A stretch of DNA of 6,373 nucleotides. Origin: UBA8752 sp965659115. GTDB lineage: Bacteria > Bacteroidota > Bacteroidia > Flavobacteriales_D > Sanyastnellaceae. Under the pieces are notes generated by a model. That model had not been told where the DNA came from and ran no database searches. It saw only the letters and a list, made by a program, of their open reading frames with translations. Numbering within the stretch: the first letter of the stretch is position 1; each line of letters begins with the position of its first letter. A program made the translations under genes and the position numbers. Where the stretch lies: positions 1-6,373 of the forward strand of contig CBFHUP010000086.1 of the NCBI GenBank assembly GCA_965659115.1, read 5' to 3'. Shown here piece by piece: positions 1 through 6,289 of the stretch.

Positions 1-2880
1 GAAGTGAGTTGGACGGTGCAGCCCTTGCCTCAGCCCGAGATCTTAGAGTCCGTTTCTGGTGCGACTTCAGACCTCTGTTTGAATGACAGTTTGTTTTTGC
101 ACGCAATGGACGATGTGGGCACGCCCCCCTTGTTTTTTACATGGTCCGGGGTCGATGTGTTGAATCCACTTTCTGGCGCGGATTCGGCCGTTTTTGCAGC
201 CGACGGGAGCACGGGGCCGGTCACCTTAACTGTAGAGGTGCTCGACGGGAATTTCTGTGCGGGGACTTCGGAATACACCGTGGAAGTGAGGCCCCTTCCC
301 GTGGCGGGGTTCAACCTCCCCGCGGTCATCTGTGACAACGACAATGCGCCTTGGACAAACACCAGTACTGATGCTGTGTTTTTTGAGTGGCAGTTTGGCA
401 ACGGTGACGCTGATGTAGGGTACGAACCTTTTTACATCTACCCCGATCCCGGCATGGTAACCGTCTCATTGGAGGTCATGAGCCCCTATGGATGTGAGGG
501 GGCCTTCAGTCAGGCCGTGGAGGTTATTGGTCCTCCTGTCGCCAGTTTCGAATTGGATGTAGACGAGGGGTGTGCGCCGTTGCCTGTTCAAGTGACCGAC
601 AATTCATATGCGCCTTATGGCACCTATTCGTGGACCCTCCAAGATTCGCTGTGGTCAGATCCGTTGCCTCCTTTTGTGGTGTTCACCCAAGATGACACGA
701 CCTATCAAGAAACCATGCAGCTCGAGGTGACCAACCAATGTGGCACATCGGTTTTACAGGATACTTTGCTGGTGCTGACCGAGCCTTTGATGCGTTTTGC
801 GCTGCTTGAAGACACGGCGTGTGCCCCCTTCCAGCCCACTGTGGTCAACAACAGCTTAGGTGCACCAGATGTGACCACGTGGGATTGGGGGTTAGGTCCA
901 TTGCAGGATGGTGAAGCGCCCCTTCCGCCATTCTATGACCCCACTGGCCCGGTGACAACATATGCCATCAATCTGAGTGGCACCAACCAATGTGGCATTC
1001 ACGACACCACGGTGAACCTGACCATTCTCCCCAACAACATCACTGCTTTTTTCACGCTGAGTCAGAGTGCGGGATGTCCACCCTTGACGCTGACGGCGGT
1101 GGATGAGAGTGTAGGGGCTACCCAAAGTGTCTTTGACTTTGGCGGATTTGGGTTTTCCAATGACCCTGTGGCCTCTTTGACCATGCCCGACCCGGGCACC
1201 TTTACCATCAGGCAGGTGGCGACCAATGGTTGCAGTTTCGATACGCTTGAGCAAGAGGTGGAGGTCTACGCTCCGCCGACCATCAACCTCAGCGGAGTCG
1301 ATGTGTTTGCCTGCGAGGATGCCCCCACAACACTGACTGCTTTGACTGAAAACCCTGGATGGGCGGCGTGGTCCTTTTCTGATGGCGGCCTCGGCGTTGG
1401 TCTGTCTGTGGAACATACTTTTTACGAGCCAGGGACTTTTACTGCGGTCTTTGAGACCGAGGAGGCATTCAGCGGATGTACCAATGTGGACTCTGTGCAA
1501 GTGACGGTGTTTCCAGCGCCTGATTTGGATTGGTATCCTGAGCCAGCAGCAGGCTGCAGTCCATTGACAGTGGAGGTGGCCAACCAAAGCACCGGCGCCC
1601 TGTTTCATCAGTTTTCCTTTGGAGATGGTTCGCCCCCGGCTTTGGGTTCGACTCCCACGCACACGTTGGTGAATTCTACGGACAGTATCCTTCAGTTTGT
1701 CGTGCACTATGCCGCCGAGAGCGACCAGTTGTGCGGTGCGCAAGACTCCATTTCTGTCACCGTGCTTCCGACTCCAGATGCGGCGTTTACGTTGTTAGAG
1801 GAGGCACACTGTGGTGCTCCTGCGGATGTATCGTTGGCCAATGGTTCTCAAGGTGCCATCGTGGGGCAGTGGTACATCGAAGATGACCTTGGCTTGGATG
1901 CCGCTCCCCCTTACTTGGGCATTGTCCCCAATTGGACGTTGCAGGAACCGGGTGCCTATGACATCACCTTGGTGGCTTCCAATGACTACGCATGCAGCGA
2001 TACAGCCCAGGGGGTGTTCGACGTATTCGTACCAGCGGAAGCGGCGGTGGTGGCGTTTCCCGATTCGGGCTGTGCGCCCCACGTGGTGAATTTCGAGGAC
2101 TGGAGTGTCAATGCAGCCATGACGCTGTTGGTGGTAGATACCTCAGTGTATGCGGGTGACATCCCTGAGGAGGGGCTCGTCTTGACTGACCCGGGCGCTT
2201 ACCCTGGCATGGTCGTGGCGGTTTCTTCGGATGGATGCCGGGACACGCTGACCTTGGACCCTTTTGTGGTCCACCCCTTGCCTTCGGCTGACTTCAATGT
2301 GGGTGCGGTGGGGTCCGGCTTGGACAACACGACGTTTTCATTTTCGCCTTATGACACTTCGGCGATGTTCTATACCTGGGATTTTGGCGATGGGAATGGG
2401 TCTTTTGACCGGTCACTGTACCACACCTTCCCGGGTTCTGGGGAGTATGTGGTGAGTTTGGAGACGCAGACTCAATTCGGATGTACCGATTTGGAGGTAG
2501 AGCGGATCACCATTGAGGATGACATCCAAGTCTGGGTACCTACCGCTTTTACGCCAGCTACCAACGGGGTGTTTGATGGGATCAACGATGCTTTCGTTCC
2601 TGTGATACGCGGTTGGTCCTTAATTCGGAAGTACGAGTTCTGGGTGTTTGACCGCTGGGGCAATCAGGTGTTTTACTCTCAAGATCCTGATGAGCCTTGG
2701 ATTGCGGACCACCGGGGACCCGGCGAAACCGTCCAAGGCGACCGCTTTCTTGGCGATGGGGTGTACAATTGGCTGTTGCGCCTGACGCTTGTGGGTGACA
2801 CTCCTGATATGGAATGGCCCAAGTCCTTCCAATGCGATGGACCCCGTCAATTTTGCGGAACGGTCAACGTATTGCGTTAA
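1..2880 (+). CDS. Giant PKD/Ig-repeat surface protein with T9SS type B sorting domain (5' truncated)
   Basis: The frame is open from base 1, so the protein starts upstream; 959 residues are visible and no signal peptide can be seen. About ten Ig/PKD-like modules of 65-90 residues run from residue 26 to 838. Most open with Cys (residues 26, 111, 191, 274, 359, 438, 519, 604, 691), often as CAP or CSP, and hold a second Cys near the end (NQCG, NGC, DGC), suggesting one disulfide per module. The last module has the classic PKD core WDFGDG at 793-798. Residues 844-959 form the gliding-motility-associated C-terminal domain (TIGR04131/CHU_C type): VWVPTAFTP, then FDRWGNQVF, then DGVYNWLL, ending GTVNVLR. 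From family knowledge, such proteins cross the inner membrane by Sec and the outer membrane by T9SS, and the type B domain is the export signal. A role in adhesion or matrix is inferred; no catalytic domain is visible in this part. The gene ends in TAA. Confidence 0.93.
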   Translation, partial: EVSWTVQPLPQPEILESVSGATSDLCLNDSLFLHAMDDVGTPPLFFTWSGVDVLNPLSGADSAVFAADGSTGPVTLTVEVLDGNFCAGTSEYTVEVRPLPVAGFNLPAVICDNDNAPWTNTSTDAVFFEWQFGNGDADVGYEPFYIYPDPGMVTVSLEVMSPYGCEGAFSQAVEVIGPPVASFELDVDEGCAPLPVQVTDNSYAPYGTYSWTLQDSLWSDPLPPFVVFTQDDTTYQETMQLEVTNQCGTSVLQDTLLVLTEPLMRFALLEDTACAPFQPTVVNNSLGAPDVTTWDWGLGPLQDGEAPLPPFYDPTGPVTTYAINLSGTNQCGIHDTTVNLTILPNNITAFFTLSQSAGCPPLTLTAVDESVGATQSVFDFGGFGFSNDPVASLTMPDPGTFTIRQVATNGCSFDTLEQEVEVYAPPTINLSGVDVFACEDAPTTLTALTENPGWAAWSFSDGGLGVGLSVEHTFYEPGTFTAVFETEEAFSGCTNVDSVQVTVFPAPDLDWYPEPAAGCSPLTVEVANQSTGALFHQFSFGDGSPPALGSTPTHTLVNSTDSILQFVVHYAAESDQLCGAQDSISVTVLPTPDAAFTLLEEAHCGAPADVSLANGSQGAIVGQWYIEDDLGLDAAPPYLGIVPNWTLQEPGAYDITLVASNDYACSDTAQGVFDVFVPAEAAVVAFPDSGCAPHVVNFEDWSVNAAMTLLVVDTSVYAGDIPEEGLVLTDPGAYPGMVVAVSSDGCRDTLTLDPFVVHPLPSADFNVGAVGSGLDNTTFSFSPYDTSAMFYTWDFGDGNGSFDRSLYHTFPGSGEYVVSLETQTQFGCTDLEVERITIEDDIQVWVPTAFTPATNGVFDGINDAFVPVIRGWSLIRKYEFWVFDRWGNQVFYSQDPDEPWIADHRGPGETVQGDRFLGDGVYNWLLRLTLVGDTPDMEWPKSFQCDGPRQFCGTVNVLR
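76..2514 (+). repeat. Tandem PKD/Ig-like module array inside the adhesin gene
   Basis: Ten diverged coding modules can be delimited by their leading Cys or equivalent and their closing VxV/VTV strand. They start near bases 76, 331, 571, 820, 1075, 1312, 1555, 1810, 2071 and 2317. Period is about 237-261 bases. At the DNA level they are mostly diverged, but modules 3 and 4 share an identical 16-base stretch (730-745 and 982-997) exactly 252 bases apart, in frame, encoding TNQCG. Modules 3 and 4 also share PLPPF. Module 10 lacks the leading Cys but has the best PKD consensus. Confidence 0.75.
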
Positions 2881-2909
2881 TACTTGTGTGAAAACGCGAA
2901 TCACATCAT

Positions 2910-2932
2910 CTGATTAAAATATTAAAAATCAG
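2910..2932. other. Weak AT-rich dyad in the gap after the adhesin gene
   Basis: CTGATT (2910-2915) and AATCAG (2927-2932) are perfect inverted 6-base arms around an 11-base loop that itself contains the palindrome AATATT. TTGTTTGG follows. It could be a weak terminator for the adhesin gene or an operator-like dyad. The stem is short and mostly AT, so a chance match is quite possible. In the rest of the 2881-3069 gap I see no good Bacteroidota promoter (TTG / TAnnTTTG). The closest is TTTG at 2936-2939 with TAACATGTG at 2957-2965, which is a poor match. Confidence 0.25.
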
Positions 2933-3069
2933 TTGTTTGGCTGTATTTTTTCTAGGTAACATGTGTTGTTTATCTGAGTTGTTTAAAACTGGCGTCTCAG
3001 AAAAACACACACCGTTGCCTATTGGTTTTTTACGGGGTCTTTTCGACTTCGAATTTTAAAAGCCAAAGC

Positions 3070-4056
3070 ATGAAAACTACTTGCTGGTCCATTCTGTGGA
3101 CCATTCCGGTTATAGTGGGATGCAACACGACGCAACCGACGGTGCAAACACCTCAAACGCCCACAGTGGAAAAGCCACAACCCCCTAAAAAGGGATGCAC
3201 TGACCGCAGTGCCGCCAATTTTGACCTCTATGCCAAAACCGACGATGGCAGTTGCCGTTACGATGAAGTCGTGACGGATTACTTCTGTTCAATTCGAGAA
3301 ATGGCCACCGTAAGGATTGGTATGACGAAGTTGGAAGTCAAGAATAAGCTAGAGGTGTTTCCTTTTGACATTCTTGGTGCCGATGACGGATGTGAGGTTC
3401 ATGTATATCATGCTCGGACAGCAGCTCAGGAAGTGCCGGTGAAGGACGTGGAGGTCCAAATGGTCAACAATAAAGGCTTTAGGGTCTTTCAAGGAGAGGT
3501 CAAGGAGTTCAGGCTTTTTTTCCGGAATGGGCGATTGGAGAGCATTTTGAGCGACAAATCTGAAGGAGGCCTTCCCCATGAATTGGCTTGCTTGGTGAAC
3601 CGGATGCCTTATTTGTGCGCAAGCGACGAAGATTACGTGGTGTGTTCTGGATGTACCGACCCCGTCGCATTGAATTATGATGCCGGCGCTGAAGAAGACG
3701 ACGGCAGTTGCGAGTATTACACCGGCTGCACAGACCCTACTGCATCTAATTATGACAGGAATGCTGTGTATGACAGTGGACAGTGTTTTTACATCGGCTG
3801 TACTGACCCACAGGCGATCAACTTCAATGTCAGAGCCCGTCACAAACAGAGCATGTGTGAGTATTGTCCTTGCGATACAGAGACGCACTACTATGTGAAG
3901 AGTGACAATCCCAATTGCTCGGATCCCTGCATCAAAATGGAGCGGTCGAGTTCCTTAAGTGAGACTCCGGAATGCAGTTGGTGTGAATTGCTCAACGGAA
4001 CAGGTGGAGCCAGCCTGCAAATCATGGTCGATGGGGTTAAAATGAACGAGAAATGA
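3070..4056 (+). CDS. Lipoprotein with BamE-like domain and GCTDP Cys-motif repeats
   Basis: 328 residues from ATG 3070. This start gives a lipoprotein signal peptide: MKTTCW, a hydrophobic stretch, then lipobox IVGC with the lipidated Cys at 18. An upstream TTG at 3022 would add 16 residues in front and spoil it. A Thr/Pro/Gln/Lys linker (19-40) leads to a first GCTDxxAxNxD...DDGSC motif (42-62). Residues 72-163 read as a diverged BamE/SmpA-like domain: IGMTKLEV near the start (83-90) and FRLFFRNGRLESILSD at the end (147-162). Three more motifs follow at 194-214, 219-239 and 243-263, the last without its acidic DDG. The C-terminal tail (263-305) is Cys-rich. The GCTDP motif is frequent in flavobacterial exported proteins and has no function I can name; DDGSC could suggest metal binding, but that is a guess. 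Likely membrane-anchored on the periplasmic or outer face. It overlaps the next gene by 4 bases, suggesting translational coupling. Function unknown. Confidence 0.85.
   Translation: MKTTCWSILWTIPVIVGCNTTQPTVQTPQTPTVEKPQPPKKGCTDRSAANFDLYAKTDDGSCRYDEVVTDYFCSIREMATVRIGMTKLEVKNKLEVFPFDILGADDGCEVHVYHARTAAQEVPVKDVEVQMVNNKGFRVFQGEVKEFRLFFRNGRLESILSDKSEGGLPHELACLVNRMPYLCASDEDYVVCSGCTDPVALNYDAGAEEDDGSCEYYTGCTDPTASNYDRNAVYDSGQCFYIGCTDPQAINFNVRARHKQSMCEYCPCDTETHYYVKSDNPNCSDPCIKMERSSSLSETPECSWCELLNGTGGASLQIMVDGVKMNEK
3193..3255 (+). repeat. GCTDP-type motif, copy 1 (isolated, before the BamE-like domain)
   Basis: A 21-residue motif (residues 42-62 of the lipoprotein) opens GCTDRSAANFD and closes TDDGSC. 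It sits directly after the linker, about 130 residues from the other three copies, so the BamE-like domain is inserted between copy 1 and copy 2. Confidence 0.85.
3649..3858 (+). repeat. GCTDP-type motif, copies 2-4 in tandem
   Basis: Three 21-residue units at 3649-3711, 3724-3786 and 3796-3858, spaced 25 and 24 residues start to start. Each opens GCTDP and ends in Cys exactly 19 residues after the first Cys. The endings decay along the array: DDGSC in copy 2, DSGQC in copy 3, KQSMC in copy 4. The N-Y/F-D/N position is kept in all three. Confidence 0.88.
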
Positions 4057-4880
4057 GCGCTATGAAATTTTACAGGAACTTATTCGCAATCGCCCTTTCT
4101 GTAGGGCTGTGTTTTGCTGCAGATGCCCAAGAAAAAAAGGCCGTTGTGAGCTTCCATACTACAGTTGAAAAACTGTTTAGTCTTGAGGATGGGATGTCAT
4201 TGTCTCAAGTCAATCAAACCTTGGGGTCTGAGCCTCATGATTTGCTTCAAAACACAGAAAACGGTTATTTGATGTTGGAGTACCGTTACCTCAAGGCATA
4301 CCGCAAAGTGAAGTCTAGCGAGGTGAATACTGAATCCGGTCGGATTGTCGGAGAACCTCATTATCAGAATGCTTCTTCGGTTTATTTAATGTTCAACAAT
4401 GACCACCGCTTGGTGAGTTATATAACAGCTGATGCATTGGGTGAGATCGAACATCAATACAAACTTGAATCGACGGCGCGTCGTTTGGGTGCCACAGATG
4501 CGCCCTGCACCCGGAATTGTCGGATTGAGATCCCTGGGCAGGAAGTGGTAGAGGCTGGAGTGCAAGAGCCTCAAGAAGTTGAGGCGGAGGAGATTGTGGT
4601 CGTGGAACGCCCGTCGGGCTTTTCTAATTTGTTTGGAGGAGGAAAGGGCGCGGTTGCCGCGGTTACTGCTCCGAAGGACGATGGTGCAAACGAAATTGGT
4701 GAAAAAAAGGACAGTTATTCTGTTGATGATAAAGTGTGGTTTCCATTGGATGGAGAACGGGTTAAGGGCGACGTAATTCAGACCTTGGGAAGCCGAGGAC
4801 TGCGTGTGAGGTTTATGCACCCTAGGCTGGGTTTAAAAACCAGTTTGTGTTCTGTAGATGATGTGTGGAGTCGCCAATGA
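4053..4880 (+). CDS. Exported BamE-like protein with C-terminal SH3/Tudor-like segment, function unknown
   Basis: 275 residues from ATG 4053, whose ATGA overlaps the stop of the upstream lipoprotein gene. A second ATG at 4062 gives MKFYRN and an equally good Sec signal peptide; the cleavage site is probably after ADA (residues 23-25 from the first Met). Residues 38-128 look like a diverged BamE/SmpA domain: EDGMSLSQVNQTLG (45-58), P61, LEYRYL (75-80), then VYLMFNNDHRLVSYITAD (110-127). This layout matches the domain in the upstream lipoprotein. A Glu/Val-rich acidic linker (163-185) and a Gly/Ala stretch (195-206) follow. Residues 222-272 (DDKVWFPLDGERVKGDVI, then LRVRF, then VDDVW) read as a small beta-barrel of SH3/Tudor kind; this is inferred from the pattern. 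There is no lipobox. The protein is probably periplasmic, in one operon with the lipoprotein, with a terminator just downstream. I do not recognise a named gene. Confidence 0.82.
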   Translation: MSAMKFYRNLFAIALSVGLCFAADAQEKKAVVSFHTTVEKLFSLEDGMSLSQVNQTLGSEPHDLLQNTENGYLMLEYRYLKAYRKVKSSEVNTESGRIVGEPHYQNASSVYLMFNNDHRLVSYITADALGEIEHQYKLESTARRLGATDAPCTRNCRIEIPGQEVVEAGVQEPQEVEAEEIVVVERPSGFSNLFGGGKGAVAAVTAPKDDGANEIGEKKDSYSVDDKVWFPLDGERVKGDVIQTLGSRGLRVRFMHPRLGLKTSLCSVDDVWSRQ

Positions 4881-4892
4881 CGCTGCGTGATG

Positions 4893-4928
4893 ACATGAAA
4901 AAGCCCGCTTTTGCGGGCTTTTTCATGT
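4893..4928 (+). terminator. Strong intrinsic terminator closing the lipoprotein/exported-protein operon
   Basis: ACATGAAAAAGCCCGC (4893-4908) and GCGGGCTTTTTCATGT (4913-4928) are perfect 16-base inverted arms around a TTTT loop. The GC core AGCCCGC/GCGGGCT is followed by five T on this strand. Because of the symmetry it has the same A-tract, GC stem, T-tract layout on the other strand and could stop transcripts both ways. It begins 12 bases after the stop codon at 4878-4880 and separates that operon from the permease gene. Confidence 0.93.
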
Positions 4929-4984
4929 GATTGAAACTGGTGTTTCTGTGTTTTTAGGACAGACTTTCCTTCGTAATCTGCAGG

Positions 4985-6289
4985 ATGCGGAAATGGGGAT
5001 TGGGGGCCAGTATAGCGCTGGTGTCGGGCAACATGATCGGCTCGGGCATCTTTCTATTGCCTGCGGGTCTTGCGGTATATGGCCGTTTGGGATTGATCGG
5101 TTGGATGCTCGCTTCTATTGGAGCCATGCTGTTGGCTTCTGTGTTTCGCCAGCTTGGGGTCGTGCAGCCGCATGCACCAGGTGGCCCATATGCATATGTC
5201 CGTGAAGCCTTTGGAGACCTTGCTGGATTCGCCGTGGCGTGGGGGTATTGGGTGTCCATTTGGTGCACCAATGCGGCGATTGCGGTGGCCTGTGTGGGTT
5301 ATTTGGGGGTGTTTTTCCCCGTGTTGCAAGCGGATGCCACAGCCGCCGCTTTGAGTGGGGTGGGCCTCATTTGGCTGTTTACTGCCGTGAATGGTGCAGG
5401 GGTAAGGGAAGTGGCGGCCGTCCAAGTCGTGACCACCGTGCTCAAGGTCTTGCCGCTGGTGGCGGTGGGGGTGTGGGGACTGCCTCACGTAGAGTGGTCC
5501 AACCTCTGGGCTGCCGGAACCCATGGAAGCAGCGTTTTTGGCGGGATTACCGCTGCCACCACGCTTACCCTGTTTGCCTTTCTCGGGGTGGAGACAGCGG
5601 CAATTTGCAGTGGGAGAATCCGGGATCCGGAGCGGAATATGGGACGGGCCAGCGTGTGGGGAACGGTGCTGACAATCGCCGTGTATTTGTTGGGTTCCAT
5701 CGCGGTTATGGGGGTCCTGCCCCCTGAGGTGTTGATGGATTCCAGTGCGCCCTTTGCAGATGCGGCGGGCACTTTTTGGGGGGCTTCGGCGCGGCCCATT
5801 ATGGCGGCGGCGGCGGTCATGGCCACGCTGGGCGCATTAAATGGCTGGATTTTCATTCAAGGCGAATTCCCCATGGCGGCAGCCGATGATGGCCTGTTTC
5901 CCAGAATCTTTGCCAAGCGAAACCGGGCGGGCATCCCCTTGGTGGGCATCGCCGTTTCGTCGGCCTTGGCTTGTGCTGTGCTGCTCTTGAAGTTTTCGGA
6001 TTCATTGGTAGAGACTTTCACCTTCATGATGACCTTGTCTACGCTCTCGGCATTGGTGCCCTATTTGTTGTCTGGGTTGGCCCTGCGGTGGTTTCTGCGC
6101 GGCGAGTCATCGAGCGGGGGTGGCCGTGTGCTGGGTGTGGTGACGGCCGTCTTTTGTGGCTGGGTTATTTTTGGTTGCGGCTGGGAGGTCTTGATGTACG
6201 GCGGTGTTTTGCTGCTGTTCGGACTGATGCTCTACCGCCTTCGATCCGCATTGAACCCGCCTGATGACACCATTCCACATCGATCTTGA
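4985..6289 (+). CDS. APC-superfamily amino-acid/amine permease, AdiC-like
   Basis: 434 residues, typical for the family, with about 12 hydrophobic segments (TM12 about 401-419). ATG 4985 is the first in-frame ATG after a stop at 4955-4957. No Shine-Dalgarno site at usual spacing is visible. TM1 has the APC substrate-binding break GNMIGSG (15-21), followed by IFLLPAGLA. Compared from memory with E. coli AdiC, the match is long: PGGPYAYVREAFG (65-77), Y88 and N96 in TM3 (AdiC Y93, N101), LGVETAAICSGRIRDPERN (200-218) with E203 (AdiC E208), GW288 (AdiC W293) and AADDGLFPRIFAKRN (299-313). Two ligand- or gate-related positions differ: M17 for I23 and F197 for W202. It should move an amino acid or related amine across the inner membrane, either by exchange or with protons; the substrate cannot be read from the sequence. 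Its end overlaps the next gene by 26 bases, suggesting coupling. It is richer in GC than the two genes upstream. Confidence 0.9.
   Translation: MRKWGLGASIALVSGNMIGSGIFLLPAGLAVYGRLGLIGWMLASIGAMLLASVFRQLGVVQPHAPGGPYAYVREAFGDLAGFAVAWGYWVSIWCTNAAIAVACVGYLGVFFPVLQADATAAALSGVGLIWLFTAVNGAGVREVAAVQVVTTVLKVLPLVAVGVWGLPHVEWSNLWAAGTHGSSVFGGITAATTLTLFAFLGVETAAICSGRIRDPERNMGRASVWGTVLTIAVYLLGSIAVMGVLPPEVLMDSSAPFADAAGTFWGASARPIMAAAAVMATLGALNGWIFIQGEFPMAAADDGLFPRIFAKRNRAGIPLVGIAVSSALACAVLLLKFSDSLVETFTFMMTLSTLSALVPYLLSGLALRWFLRGESSSGGGRVLGVVTAVFCGWVIFGCGWEVLMYGGVLLLFGLMLYRLRSALNPPDDTIPHRS

Noticed and set aside
4..6. GTG as the start of the first gene
   Set aside because: The frame is open to base 1, there is no signal peptide, and a partial Ig-like module is already under way, so the gene is cut by the window edge.
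892..1743. Long 283-codon open frame on the minus strand inside the adhesin gene
   Set aside because: It is antisense to a clear PKD-repeat coding region, is rich in Arg/His/Gly with no recognisable domain, and fits the usual antisense shadow of a GC-rich gene.
3022..3069. TTG start that would lengthen the lipoprotein by 16 residues
   Set aside because: It would put a polar stretch ahead of a clean signal peptide; ATG 3070 places the lipobox Cys at the usual residue 18.
3649..3858. Tandem repeats as a CRISPR array or DNA-level satellite
   Set aside because: The units are conserved only at the protein level (GCTDP...C), in frame, with diverged bases and no spacer structure.
4929..4984. Promoter for the permease in the 56 bases after the terminator
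   Set aside because: TTG at 4931-4933 has no acceptable TAnnTTTG partner; TAGGACAG at 4955 matches too poorly to call, although a promoter probably lies here.
4954..5524. Minus-strand open frames under the permease start
   Set aside because: They lie antisense to a well-supported 12-TM permease, lack family features, and overlap each other in different frames.
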